64,000 bases of DNA, from assembly GCA_036267975.1 (NCBI GenBank), contig DATAVA010000028.1, positions 124,001 to 188,000 on the forward strand, read 5' to 3'. Numbering within the stretch: position 1 is the stretch's first letter; each line of letters starts with the position of its first letter. The notes beneath the pieces were generated by a model. The model had not been told where the DNA came from and ran no database searches. It worked only from the letters and a program-made list of their open reading frames with translations. The DNA comes from DAIDKA01 sp036267975. Its GTDB lineage: Bacteria; Pseudomonadota; Gammaproteobacteria; Steroidobacterales; Steroidobacteraceae. This document shows, in pieces, positions 28,825 to 39,178 of this stretch. Both the position numbers and the translations under genes were made by a program.

Positions 28825-29877
28825 ATGCCGAGTCTCATCTCGACGCCGCAGAACATCTGCATACTAAGACTCTCGGCCATTGGTGATACTTGCCATGTGG
28901 TGCCGGTGCTGCGTACCCTGCAGCGGGCCTGGCCTGCGGCCCGCTTCACCTGGGTGATCGGATCCCTGGAATCGAAGCTGATGGACTGCCTGCCCGAGGT
29001 GGAGTTTATCACCGTCGACAAGCGCGCCAGTCGCGCCAGCCGCCTTGCCGTTGTCCGCAGGCTCAGATCGCGCCGGTTCGATGTGCTGCTGCACATGCAG
29101 CTGGCGCTGCGGGCGAGCCTGATCGCCCGGCAGATCCGGGCCACGATCAAACTCGGATTTGATCGAGCGCGCGCCCGGGAACTGCAGTGGCTGTTCACCA
29201 ACCAGCGCATTGCCGCGCACCGCCGCGAACACGTCCTGGACAGTTTTTTCGGTTTCGCCGCCGCACTGGGTGTGCATGAGCGAATGTTGCGCTGGGATGT
29301 GCCGATCCCGGCACCGGCCGCTGCGCTGGCCGCACAGGTGATCCCGGATGGCACCCCCACCCTCATCATCAGCCCCTGCTCCAGTCACGCGCTGCGCAAC
29401 TGGAGCGCCGAGCGCTACGCCGCGGTGGCCGACCACGCCGCTCAGGCCCATCGCATGCGCGTGGTGCTGTGTGGCGCGCCCAGTGCCATCGAACGGGAGA
29501 TGGGTGCGGCGATCACGCGCCGGGCCCGCACCGCGATCAGCAATCGCATCGGCGCGGACAGCCTGCCGCAGCTGCTGGCCCTGCTATCGCGCGCCACCGT
29601 CCTGCTCAGCCCCGATTCGGGCCCGGCGCACATGGCGACCATGGTCGGTACCCCGGTGATCGGGCTGTACGCGGCCACCAATCCGGCCCGCACCGGTCCG
29701 TACCTGTCCCGTACCTGGTGCGTCGACGCCTATCCCCAGGCAGCCGAGCGGTTTCGCGGCCGCACGGCCGACGAATTGCCGTGGACGACGAAGATCGAGG
29801 TCGCGGGGGTCATGGATCTGATCGAGGTGCCGCAGGTCACCGCAAAACTCGACGCCTTGATAGCATCACGGTCATGA
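28825..29877 (+). CDS. Glycosyltransferase family 9 (heptosyltransferase-like)
   Basis: GT-B enzyme of 350 aa, probably adding a heptose or related sugar to the LPS inner core. ICILRLSAIGDTCHVVPVLR is the GT9 opening. The C-terminal donor region has IISPCSSHALRNW, then LLSPDSGPAHMATMVGTPVI and GLYAATNPARTGPY. It is divergent from kdkA by 9 bp and coupled by a 4-bp ATGA overlap to the DUF6165 gene. The acceptor specificity (WaaC, WaaF or other) cannot be fixed, so no symbol is given. Confidence 0.88.
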   Translation: MPSLISTPQNICILRLSAIGDTCHVVPVLRTLQRAWPAARFTWVIGSLESKLMDCLPEVEFITVDKRASRASRLAVVRRLRSRRFDVLLHMQLALRASLIARQIRATIKLGFDRARARELQWLFTNQRIAAHRREHVLDSFFGFAAALGVHERMLRWDVPIPAPAAALAAQVIPDGTPTLIISPCSSHALRNWSAERYAAVADHAAQAHRMRVVLCGAPSAIEREMGAAITRRARTAISNRIGADSLPQLLALLSRATVLLSPDSGPAHMATMVGTPVIGLYAATNPARTGPYLSRTWCVDAYPQAAERFRGRTADELPWTTKIEVAGVMDLIEVPQVTAKLDALIASRS

Positions 29878-30266
29878 TCGACCTGCACGTACCCATTTCC
29901 CCCGGCGAGCTGCTCGACAAGATCACCATTCTGCGCATCAAGAGCCAGCGGATGCACGATCCGGCCAAAATGGCCAATGTCCGGCTCGAACTTGAACTGC
30001 TTGAGCACACCTGGGCGAGGCTGGGCAGCGCCACGGTGCAGGTGGCCGGCGATGAACGGGCCCTGCAGGCGGTGAACGCGCAGCTGTGGGATATCGAGGA
30101 CCGCATCCGCGACAAGGAGGCGGCCCGCAGTTTCGATCAGGAGTTCATCGAGCTGGCGCGCGCGGTGTATCACCGCAACGATGAACGTGCCGCCATCAAG
30201 AAGCGCATCAACATCGCGCTGGGATCACGCATCGTCGAGGAGAAGTCGTACCAGCCGTATGCCTGA
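29874..30266 (+). CDS. DUF6165 family protein
   Basis: 130 aa, soluble and strongly helical. It opens with MIDLHVPISPGELLDKITIL followed by RIKSQRM, and later has LWDIEDRIRDKEAARSFDQE and FIELARAVYHRNDERAAIKK. This matches a small conserved family often found beside LPS and glycan genes, with no known biochemical role. The ATG overlaps the stop of the heptosyltransferase-like gene by 4 bp, so it is probably needed with that enzyme. Confidence 0.82.
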   Translation: MIDLHVPISPGELLDKITILRIKSQRMHDPAKMANVRLELELLEHTWARLGSATVQVAGDERALQAVNAQLWDIEDRIRDKEAARSFDQEFIELARAVYHRNDERAAIKKRINIALGSRIVEEKSYQPYA

Positions 30267-30270
30267 ACGC

Positions 30271-30468
30271 TCAGCCTTTGAGCGTGTACTCCGCCCCGCA
30301 GTAGGGGCACTTGGCCCAGCCAGTGGCCTCAATTGACAGGTAAACCCGCGGATGTGAGTTCCACAGATACATTTCCGGCATCGGGCAGGCCAATGGCAGG
30401 TCCGCCGCGGAAACCTCGTACTGGTTCTGCGCGTTCGGCTGGATGAGAGCTTTGGTCGTAGCAGGCAT
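30271..30468 (-). CDS. CHCC-type zinc-finger domain protein
   Basis: Small protein of 65 aa, related to the zf-CHCC family that includes the mitochondrial complex I accessory subunit NDUFS6. Zinc ligands are visible as Cys28 (LACPMP), His39 (NSHPRVYL), Cys54 and Cys57 (AKCPYCGAEY). The start at 30468 (MPATTKALIQ) fits the family; the longer frame to 30756 overlaps glnE. It lies 32 bp downstream of glnE on the same strand. The bacterial function is unknown. Confidence 0.88.
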   Translation of the reverse strand: MPATTKALIQPNAQNQYEVSAADLPLACPMPEMYLWNSHPRVYLSIEATGWAKCPYCGAEYTLKG

Positions 30469-30500
30469 TACGGGTGGATTATACGCGAACCGCCGCGCCC

Positions 30501-33338
30501 TCAGTCCACCATGGCCGACTGCCAGATGGCCGTCACGGCGGCGCGCAGGTGCGTCAACTGGTCCCCCGGGACCACATTCGCACCCCCTTCGAGGGACATG
30601 CGGTGGGTGCGCTCCCGGTAGGCGCGATAGGCCGCCGTCAGCGTGTCGACACTGGATTGCGGTACCAGGTCGGCCGAGGCCACCGATTCGAGCTGGCGGA
30701 TGGTGTCCGAGAACATGACCAGCGGCGGGTAGCGCAGCGCCCATGCCAGCGCCCAATACTGTGCCAGGAATTCGATGTCAGCCACACCGCCCGCATCCTG
30801 CTTGATGTCGAACTGATCCGGGCCGCTGCGCGAGAGCTCGCGGCGCATGCGTTCGCGCATCCGACGCACGTCATTGCGCAGACTCTCGCGGCGCACATTA
30901 TGGCGCAGCACCTGGATGCGCACGGCTTCGAAACGCGCGCGCAGGGCGGCATCGCCGGCGACGCCGCGAGCGTGCAACAGCGCCTGGTGTTCCCAGGTCC
31001 ACGCCTCGCGCTGCTGGTACTCGGTGAACGCGGCGAGGCTGGTAACCAGCAGCCCGCCCTTGCCGCTGGGACGCAGGCGCACATCCACTTCGTAGAGCCT
31101 GCCGGCCGCCGAATGCATGGTGAGCAGATGCACCATGCGCTGGGCCAGGCGCAGGAAAAACACCTGGTTGTCGATACTCTTGCCGCCGTCCGGCGCTCCG
31201 GCGGTCTCCTGGCGTTCCCCTGCGGAGTCATGCAGGAAGACGACATCCAGGTCCGAACCGTAACCGAGTTCGCGGCCGCCGAGTTTGCCGTAGCCGATGA
31301 CGCAGATCGCAACCGGACGGCGTTGCGCGCCCTCGCCGCACATCGGCACACCCCACAGCGCGCAGATCTGCCGCAGCGAAAGGTCAACGACGCGCTCGAT
31401 GATGAGTTCAGCGATATCGGTCAGCTGATCGCTGACGCGCATCAGCGGCAGGCGCCCGGACAGGTCCGCAACCGCCACGCGGAACACCGCGGCCTGCTGA
31501 AAGTGCCGCAATGCTTCGACCTGGCGCTCGGGATCCTCTTCCTGCAGCGGGTCTACTTCCAGATCCAGTTCCTGCGTAAGCTCCAGGCGGCCGGGTGTGG
31601 CCTCGAACAACCGCGCATCGATGAGTTCGTCCAGCAGCAGCGGGTTATCCGCGATCTGCCGCACCAGAAAAGCGCCATAGCCGCACACTTCAATCAGCCG
31701 CGCCCGCGCATCGGCACGCTCATTCAGCAAGGCGTAGTAGGCGGAGCGCTTGCCGATGGCCTCGATGATCCTCAGCACCCGCTCGAGCGTGGCATCGGGG
31801 TCGGCAACGCCGGCGATCAGCGTCAGCAGTTGCGGCAACAGCGCCTGCAACCGCCGGCGTCCAGCCACATCCAGTCGGCGCACGAACATAGCGCCCTGCA
31901 ACTGCGCAAGCCGCTGCGCCGCCGCCAACGGGTCGACCGGCCAGCCGATCTGCAACAGCATGGCGGTGAGCGCGCTCAAGTCATCGAGCGCCGCCTCCTG
32001 CGACTCCAGATCTATCACTACCCCGGCTGACGCATCGGCTGCGGCCGCGCCAAACACCACCGAGCGAAAGTGCCGGCTGACACGCTCGCGGTGCGCGTCG
32101 AGCTGTCCGCGCAAGGTGTGCCAGTCGGCAAGCGACATCGCCGCGGCGAGGCCTGCCTGTGCCACCGCGGTCGTGGGCAACATGTGTGTCTGCTCGTCGG
32201 CACGCTCCTGCAGCCGGTTCTCGATCAGGCGCAGGAATTCGTACGCGGCCCGCAATTCCGCTGCCGCACCCGGCGGCAACAGACGGCTGCGGTCCAGCAG
32301 CGGCAGCACCTTGAGGAGCGATGCGGTTCGCAGCCACGGCTCGCGTCCGCCGCGAATGAGCTGCAGCGACTGCGCCAGGAATTCGATCTCACGGATGCCA
32401 CCGGGCCCCAGCTTCACGTTACCCGCCAGATCACGCCGCTCAACTTCGCGCTCGATCATCGCCTTCATCTCGCGCAGGCTTTCAAACACGCCGTAGTCGA
32501 GATACCGCCGATAGACGAATGGGCGCACGGCGCTGTCATAGATGCGGGCATAGTCGGCGTGGGCCGTCATCGGCCGCGCCTTTACCCAGGCATAGCGCTC
32601 CCAATCGCGACCCTGGCCCTGCAAATAGTCCTCGAAGGCGCCGAAGCTGGCCACCAGCGCGCCGCTGTCGCCGAACGGCCGCAGGCGCATGTCCACGCGA
32701 AACACGTAGCCCTCGGGCGTGCGCGCCTCGAGCAGCCTGATCAGCAATTGCCCCAGGCGCGTGAAGTAATCCTCGTTGGCCAGTGGCCGTGCGCCATCGG
32801 TATCGCCGTGTTCGGGAAACAGGAACACCAGGTCGATGTCGGAGGAGAAGTTGAGTTCGCCCCCGCCGAGCTTTCCCATGCCGACGACCACCAGCTCCTG
32901 CGCGACCCCCGCCGCCGAGCGCGGCACGCCGTGCCGCCGCGAGAGAATGCGCGCGGCATGCCGGTGCGCCTGGACAATCGTGCACTCGGCGAATGCTGAC
33001 TGTTCGAGCAAGGTCGCGCTGATGCTGGCAAAACCCGCCAGGTCGCGCCAGGCAATGCGCACCATCTCGCGGACGCGCCAGGTTCGCAGCGCCGCCATCA
33101 CGTCCGCTTCATCAGGCTCGTTGCCGGTGGGCCACGTGGGCGCGCGCGCCGCAAAAAAAGCGACCGCCTCCGCCGCAGCAGCCGTCTCAAGGTCGCCCGC
33201 GGCGAGGAGGGACTCCAGCAGCGCTGGATTGCGCTCGCAGGCCTCGGCCACGAAGTCACTGGCCGCGGCCACCCGTGGAGCTGACTGCCGCACAGCTGCC
33301 GATGCTGCGGCCGGCACCGCGATCCTTTGAATAGTCAT
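30501..33338 (-). CDS. glnE: Bifunctional glutamine synthetase adenylyltransferase/deadenylylase
   Basis: Controls glutamine synthetase by attaching or removing AMP in response to PII (945 aa, full length). There are two nucleotidyltransferase domains. The N-terminal deadenylylase has GMGKLGGGELNFSSDIDLVF (Asp167, Asp169). The C-terminal adenylylase has YGKLGGRELGYGSDLDVVFL. Linker motifs GPGGIREIEFLAQSLQL and DAGGVADIEFLAQYW follow each. The start at 33338 (MTIQRIAV) is chosen because upstream frame residues run into the groEL terminator region. It is followed by the zinc-finger gene. Confidence 0.96.
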   Translation of the reverse strand: MTIQRIAVPAAASAAVRQSAPRVAAASDFVAEACERNPALLESLLAAGDLETAAAAEAVAFFAARAPTWPTGNEPDEADVMAALRTWRVREMVRIAWRDLAGFASISATLLEQSAFAECTIVQAHRHAARILSRRHGVPRSAAGVAQELVVVGMGKLGGGELNFSSDIDLVFLFPEHGDTDGARPLANEDYFTRLGQLLIRLLEARTPEGYVFRVDMRLRPFGDSGALVASFGAFEDYLQGQGRDWERYAWVKARPMTAHADYARIYDSAVRPFVYRRYLDYGVFESLREMKAMIEREVERRDLAGNVKLGPGGIREIEFLAQSLQLIRGGREPWLRTASLLKVLPLLDRSRLLPPGAAAELRAAYEFLRLIENRLQERADEQTHMLPTTAVAQAGLAAAMSLADWHTLRGQLDAHRERVSRHFRSVVFGAAAADASAGVVIDLESQEAALDDLSALTAMLLQIGWPVDPLAAAQRLAQLQGAMFVRRLDVAGRRRLQALLPQLLTLIAGVADPDATLERVLRIIEAIGKRSAYYALLNERADARARLIEVCGYGAFLVRQIADNPLLLDELIDARLFEATPGRLELTQELDLEVDPLQEEDPERQVEALRHFQQAAVFRVAVADLSGRLPLMRVSDQLTDIAELIIERVVDLSLRQICALWGVPMCGEGAQRRPVAICVIGYGKLGGRELGYGSDLDVVFLHDSAGERQETAGAPDGGKSIDNQVFFLRLAQRMVHLLTMHSAAGRLYEVDVRLRPSGKGGLLVTSLAAFTEYQQREAWTWEHQALLHARGVAGDAALRARFEAVRIQVLRHNVRRESLRNDVRRMRERMRRELSRSGPDQFDIKQDAGGVADIEFLAQYWALAWALRYPPLVMFSDTIRQLESVASADLVPQSSVDTLTAAYRAYRERTHRMSLEGGANVVPGDQLTHLRAAVTAIWQSAMVD

Positions 33339-33374
33339 CCGGCGCGCACAATAAGCCGTGGCTATTGATGGGTC

Positions 33375-33401
33375 AAAAAAAACCCCGCCGAGGCGGGGTT
33401 T
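33375..33401 (-). terminator. Intrinsic terminator of the groESL operon
   Basis: Read on the minus strand: AACCCCGCC, a tight loop, GGCGGGGTT, then a run of eight T. The 7-bp pure GC stem is extended by A-T pairs. It lies about 135 bp downstream of the groEL stop and only about 37 bp before the glnE start, isolating glnE from heat-shock transcription. Confidence 0.93.
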
Positions 33402-33535
33402 AAATATTGCGCGGAAATGGGGGGTCTTGTTCCGCGTCTTTACGGATGAGCCGTGGCTTGCGCCACGGCCCGTCCATGCTGTCAGCATATGGTCCGTATA
33501 TTACGGATTCCCTATGCCCTATCTCATTAAGACAT
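33402..33535 (-). other. Structured 3' untranslated region of groEL mRNA
   Basis: Between the groEL stop and the terminator there is no convincing coding frame, but a series of inverted repeats. They are TCCGTA/TACGGA (33493-33507), ATGCTG/CAGCAT (33476-33488), a perfect 8-bp GCCGTGGC/GCCACGGC with a 4-nt loop (33450-33469), and CGCGGAA/TTCCGCG (33410-33436). The loop of the last, read on the transcript strand, contains six consecutive C. It may simply protect the mRNA end or be released as a small RNA. Confidence 0.55.
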
Positions 33536-35179
<1,644 letters not shown>

Positions 35180-35227
35180 GATCTTAAATCCTCGTTGGGA
35201 GGTGAGCCTGAGTAGACACTTTCGGTC

Positions 35228-35521
35228 TTACTTGGCTTCGAAGACGGCCATTAGGTCGTCCTCTCTCATTACTACGACTTCTTCGCCGTCGATCTTGACC
35301 TCTGTTCCGCTGTACTTGCCGAACAGGATCTTGTCGCCGACCTTGACGTCGAGCGGACGGATGGTTCCGTCTTCAAGAATCTTGCCTTTGCCGACCGCCA
35401 TTACTTTTCCCTGCACCGGCTTTTCAGCCGCAGAATCAGGGATCACGATTCCGCCCGGAGAAGTACGTTCTTCTTCGAGACGTTTAATGATGACGCGGTC
35501 ATGAAGAGGACGGATCTTCAT
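35228..35521 (-). CDS. groES: Co-chaperonin GroES (10 kDa)
   Basis: Heptameric lid of GroEL (97 aa, slightly longer than most). It begins MKIRPLHDRVIIKRLEEE, the mobile loop lies around ERTSPGGIVIPDSAAEKPVQ, and it ends in EDDLMAVFEA. AAGGAG lies at a suitable distance before the ATG. It is the first gene of the groES-groEL operon, with heat-shock-type promoter elements and a CIRCE-like operator in the 160 bp upstream. Confidence 0.99.
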   Translation of the reverse strand: MKIRPLHDRVIIKRLEEERTSPGGIVIPDSAAEKPVQGKVMAVGKGKILEDGTIRPLDVKVGDKILFGKYSGTEVKIDGEEVVVMREDDLMAVFEAK

Positions 35522-35581
35522 GGATATCGCTCCTTAGGAAGCTATTTGACTTAAGTGGATGGAAATTGAGCCGGGCAGGTG

Positions 35582-35608
35582 TTAGCACTCTACCCTGTCG
35601 GCTGCTAA
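35582..35608 (-). promoter_or_regulatory. CIRCE-like HrcA operator (one imperfect half)
   Basis: On the + strand TTAGCACTC is followed by 9 nt and GGCTGCTAA. The CIRCE consensus is TTAGCACTC-N9-GAGTGCTAA, so one arm is perfect and the other differs at two positions. It sits just downstream of the -10 element of the groES promoter, where HrcA binding would block initiation. hrcA itself is not in this window. Confidence 0.85.
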
Positions 35609-35609
35609 T

Positions 35610-35636
35610 GATAGGGGCGGCCCGCTAGAATTCAAG
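35610..35636 (-). promoter_or_regulatory. Sigma-32-like heat-shock promoter of groESL
   Basis: On the minus strand CTTGAAT (35630-35636), a 12-bp spacer, then CCCCTATC (35610-35617). This closely follows the RpoH consensus CTTGAAA and CCCCATNT. The same DNA also reads TTGAAT-16-TATCAT, an acceptable housekeeping promoter, so one start region could serve both sigma factors. It is immediately upstream of the CIRCE-like operator. Confidence 0.75.
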
Positions 35637-35685
35637 TCGCAGATGAGGTTTTTTGGCCCCGACAGGGGCTCCCGAGGGTATTCTT

Positions 35686-36066
35686 GTGGCCTTGCCATCC
35701 TTCGCAGATCACCCCGCCATCCTGGTGCTATGCACGTGCCCCAATGAGGCAGTAGCCCTTGATATGGCTCGGATATTGGTCAAGGAAGGCCTGGCCGCCT
35801 GCGTGAACCGCATGCCCGCACTGGCGTCCGTATATGTATGGCAGGGTCGAATCTGCGAGGAGTCCGAGCAACTGCTGATGATCAAGACCATCCCGGCCCG
35901 CTACGAGGCTCTGGAAATGCGGCTCAAGGCACTTCATCCATATGAAATACCAGAGATTATCGCCATTCCGGTCGTGGGAGGGTCGAGCCCTTACCTGGCT
36001 TGGCTTGCCGCGGCCACGGACGCGAATACTGCAGACTCCACCCCATTGAGCGTGCACCGAACATGA
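35686..36066 (+). CDS. cutA: Divalent-cation tolerance protein CutA
   Basis: Small trimeric cytoplasmic protein (126 aa from the GTG at 35686) linked to copper tolerance. Family blocks are ILVLCTCPNEAVALDMARIL, GLAACVNRMPALASVYVWQG, SEQLLMIKTIPARYEALEMR and HPYEIPEIIAIPVVGGSSPY. GAGGG lies about 7 bp before GTG 35686, which is preferred over the TTG at 35653. It is divergent from groES and overlaps dsbD by 4 bp, the common cutA-dsbD pair. Confidence 0.93.
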   Translation: MALPSFADHPAILVLCTCPNEAVALDMARILVKEGLAACVNRMPALASVYVWQGRICEESEQLLMIKTIPARYEALEMRLKALHPYEIPEIIAIPVVGGSSPYLAWLAAATDANTADSTPLSVHRT

Positions 36067-38393
36067 GCCCCACAGCCTCCGCCTTCAGCCCATCCCGCCT
36101 ATTCCGCGCGCTGTTGGTGATTCCAGCGCTGGGGTTGCTGCCGAGCCTGGCGCTGGCGCAGCACTCCGCCGCGCAGGCCATCACGCACTCCGCCGCGACT
36201 TCGCCGCAGCTCACACCCGGCGCCATCAGCGCCGTGCTCGGTGCCATCCGTGACTGCAGCCACCCCCCTCCGATCAGCCCCGAGCAGGCGTTTCAGGTGT
36301 CCGCCACGGCCGTCACACCGGACAGCGTGCGAATCGACTGGAAGATCGCCGAGGGCTGCTACCTGTACCGCAACCGCATCAAGGTGCAGGCCCACGGGCC
36401 GGTGCAGGTCGGTGCCTTGGTGCTGCCGCAGGGCGAAAGCCATCACGACGAATATTTCGGCACGCAGCAGATTTATCACCACACGCTCGCCGCGACGCTG
36501 CCGGTCTCGCGGGCCGCCGGCAGCGGCGAACTCAAACTGGCCATCGATGTGACCTACCAGGGCTGCGCCGAAATCGGGTTCTGCTATCCGCCCATCACCA
36601 AGACCCTGGCGGTCACGCTGCCAGCGGCGATCGCGGCGGCGGCACCCGCAGATCAATCCAAGTTCCTGGATCCGGATCAGGCGTTCAGGATCTCGGCAGG
36701 CGCGGCCGGTCCGGACTCGATCCGCATCAACTGGCAGATCGCCGACGGTTACTACCTGTACCGCAGCCGCATTCACGTCAGGACCGACAGTCCGGTGCAG
36801 CTGGGCGCCCTGGCAATGCCCGAAGGCGAGCCGCATACCGATGAGTACTTCGGCACGCAACAGGTCTATCACCATGCGTTGAGCGCAACGCTGCCGGTGG
36901 CGCGGCCCGGTGGCACAGGCGATTTCAACCTTGCGGTGGATGTGACCTACCAGGGCTGCGCGAACGCGGGTCTGTGCTACGTACCGATCACCCGGACCCT
37001 CAAGGTTTCGCTGCCCCCCGGCAGCGGGACCGCCACAGCTGTTTCCTCGATCGCGGCCGCGCCGGCACCTGCGGCAAGTGGCGGCGTGTTTGTATCGACC
37101 CAGGACAAGCTTGCTGCGCAGATCCGCAACGGCAATCTGTTCTTGATGATTGCCTCCTTCTTCGGGTGGGGCCTGCTGCTGGCGTTCACACCCTGCGTGC
37201 TGCCGATGGTCCCGATCCTGTCAGGAATCATCGCCGGCCATGGCACCAACGTCACCACTTCGCGCGCTTTCTTTCTGTCTCTCAGCTACGTACTCGGAAT
37301 GGCCTGTACTTACACCATCGCAGGCATTGCCGTCGCCGCTGCGGGCAGCCACGTGCAGGCATGGTTCCAGCAGACCTGGGTCATCGCCATGTTCGCCGCG
37401 CTGTTCGTGTTGTTGTCGCTCTCCATGTTCGGCGTCTACAACCTGCAGATGCCTGCCGCCATTCAGACGCGATTGTCGGCGGTCAGCAATCGCCAGAGCG
37501 CCGGCACCTTTGGCGGTGTGGCGATCATGGGCGCCCTCTCGGCGCTCATTGTCACCACTTGCGTGGCGGCGCCGTTGGTTGCCACCTTCCTGGTAATCGG
37601 CCAGAGCGGCAACATGCTGCGCGGCGCCACCGCCTTGTTTGCGCTGAGCCTGGGGATGGGCGCGCCGCTGCTGGTCGTGGGTGCATCACAGGGCAAGCTG
37701 CTTCCCAAGGCCGGCGCGTGGATGGACACGATCAAGCATCTGTTTGGCGTGATGATGCTGTGCGTCGCCGCCTGGATGCTGGCGCGCGTGACGCCTCCCG
37801 GCGTGGTGCTGCTGCTGTGGGCGATTCCGGCTGCGGTGGCGGCCTGGGTACTGTGGCGCGGCGCACGCTACATCCGCGAGCTGCCCATGCTCGTGCGCAC
37901 GCTCGCCGTGGCCGCCGCGGTCTATGCCGTAGTGCTCGTCATCGGTTCGCGCCTGGGCGCCACGGATCCGCTCGCCCCGCTTCCCTGGTTCGCAGGCCAG
38001 CATGCGGAACTGACCTTCCACACCATCAAGTCCACGAGTGACCTGGATCGCGAAGTGGCGCAGGCGCATGCTCATGGCCAACCCGTCATGCTCGACTTTT
38101 ACGCAGACTGGTGTGTGTCGTGCAAGGAAATGGAGAAGTACACCTTCACGGATCCGGCCGTTCGCGCGACACTCAAGAACGTGGTGCGGTTGCGCGCCAA
38201 TGTCACGGCCAACGATACGGATGATCAAGCCTTGCTTAAGCGCTTCGGAATTTACGGCCCGCCCACTATCGCCTTCTATGGTGTCGACGGCCACGAACGC
38301 GTGCCCTATCGCGTGGTGGGCTTCATGAAAGCACCGGAATTCGCGGCGCTCAGCGCCAAGGCCGTGGGCAGTGCGGCGGCGGCCACTTCATGA
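36063..38393 (+). CDS. dsbD: Thiol:disulfide interchange protein DsbD with doubled N-terminal domain
   Basis: Carries electrons from cytoplasmic thioredoxin across the inner membrane to periplasmic reductants (776 aa; E. coli DsbD is about 570). A signal peptide (residues 1-33) is followed by two tandem N-terminal domains, about 70-190 and 202-320. Each has the redox pair in VTYQGC-x5-C (Cys168/Cys174 and Cys299/Cys305). The membrane domain contains the redox cysteines in LAFTPCVLPMVPILSG and IVTTCVAAPLVATFL. The C-terminal thioredoxin-like domain has DFYADWCVSCKEMEKY. The start at 36063 overlaps the cutA stop (ATGA), and the end overlaps the TlpA-like gene. Confidence 0.95.
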   Translation: MSPTASAFSPSRLFRALLVIPALGLLPSLALAQHSAAQAITHSAATSPQLTPGAISAVLGAIRDCSHPPPISPEQAFQVSATAVTPDSVRIDWKIAEGCYLYRNRIKVQAHGPVQVGALVLPQGESHHDEYFGTQQIYHHTLAATLPVSRAAGSGELKLAIDVTYQGCAEIGFCYPPITKTLAVTLPAAIAAAAPADQSKFLDPDQAFRISAGAAGPDSIRINWQIADGYYLYRSRIHVRTDSPVQLGALAMPEGEPHTDEYFGTQQVYHHALSATLPVARPGGTGDFNLAVDVTYQGCANAGLCYVPITRTLKVSLPPGSGTATAVSSIAAAPAPAASGGVFVSTQDKLAAQIRNGNLFLMIASFFGWGLLLAFTPCVLPMVPILSGIIAGHGTNVTTSRAFFLSLSYVLGMACTYTIAGIAVAAAGSHVQAWFQQTWVIAMFAALFVLLSLSMFGVYNLQMPAAIQTRLSAVSNRQSAGTFGGVAIMGALSALIVTTCVAAPLVATFLVIGQSGNMLRGATALFALSLGMGAPLLVVGASQGKLLPKAGAWMDTIKHLFGVMMLCVAAWMLARVTPPGVVLLLWAIPAAVAAWVLWRGARYIRELPMLVRTLAVAAAVYAVVLVIGSRLGATDPLAPLPWFAGQHAELTFHTIKSTSDLDREVAQAHAHGQPVMLDFYADWCVSCKEMEKYTFTDPAVRATLKNVVRLRANVTANDTDDQALLKRFGIYGPPTIAFYGVDGHERVPYRVVGFMKAPEFAALSAKAVGSAAAATS

Positions 38394-39169
38394 CGCCCGT
38401 GACACGCGCCCTGGTCGCCCTCGTGCTGGTGGCCGGAGCCGGACCGGCGGGATTCTTGATCTATCACCTGGTGTTCAACAGCCACCCGTTGCCCGTGCGC
38501 CCGGCAGGCGTCCCGGAATCCAGCGCGCCTGCGAGTTCGGAAGCCACCTCGTCACCGACCTCCGCGCCTACCAGCGGGTCGCCATCACCGCAGGTGCCGA
38601 CTCAGACGACCAGCGCCCACGGGGCGACCCCGCTGAGCCTGCCCGAGACGATCGCGTTGCCGGACAGCAACGGCAGGATGCACCACCTGTCCGAGTATCG
38701 CGGCCATCCTCTGGTGCTCAACTTCTGGGCGACCTGGTGCGAACCGTGCCGGCGCGAGATCCCCCTGCTGACGAGCCTGCATCGCCAATATGGAAGCGGC
38801 GTCCAGATCGTCGGGGTGGCCGTGGACTTCCAGAAAGACGTGCTCGGCTACGCTCTCGCCAAAGACATCACCTATCCGTTACTGATGGGCGAAAAGGACG
38901 GTCTGGCGGCGATCAACGCCCTGGGGATGCAAACCGTCTTGCCGTTTACGGTGTTCGCCGACTCCAAGGGCGACATCCTGGCCGTCAAGGTCGGTGAACT
39001 GCATGCCGATGAAGCCCAGCTGATTCTGGGAAAGACTCTGGAGGTCGATGCCGGGAAACTGGGCCTGGCGCAGGCCCGCAGCGGGGTGTCGGCCGGCTTG
39101 CGCAGCCTCGCCATTGCGCGCGCGCAACAGCCTTCAGGTGCTTCCGCCGGCAGCGGCGGAAAGTCGTGA
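38390..39169 (+). CDS. Membrane-anchored TlpA-like thioredoxin family protein
   Basis: Periplasmic thiol reductase of 259 aa. An N-terminal hydrophobic segment (RALVALVLVAGAGPAGFLIY) anchors it, and a Ser/Pro/Thr-rich linker spans about residues 40-80. The thioredoxin domain has LVLNFWATWCEPCRREIPLL, with redox pair CEPC, and the cis-proline block LPFTVFADSKGDI. It overlaps dsbD by 4 bp, so DsbD is the likely electron donor. The target could be cytochrome c maturation or general disulfide reduction; this is inference. Confidence 0.88.
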   Translation: MTPVTRALVALVLVAGAGPAGFLIYHLVFNSHPLPVRPAGVPESSAPASSEATSSPTSAPTSGSPSPQVPTQTTSAHGATPLSLPETIALPDSNGRMHHLSEYRGHPLVLNFWATWCEPCRREIPLLTSLHRQYGSGVQIVGVAVDFQKDVLGYALAKDITYPLLMGEKDGLAAINALGMQTVLPFTVFADSKGDILAVKVGELHADEAQLILGKTLEVDAGKLGLAQARSGVSAGLRSLAIARAQQPSGASAGSGGKS

Positions 39170-39178
39170 TCTCACGCA

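Noticed and set aside
30474..32030. 518-codon open frame on the + strand
   Set aside because: Antisense to the C-terminal half of glnE; no family signature.
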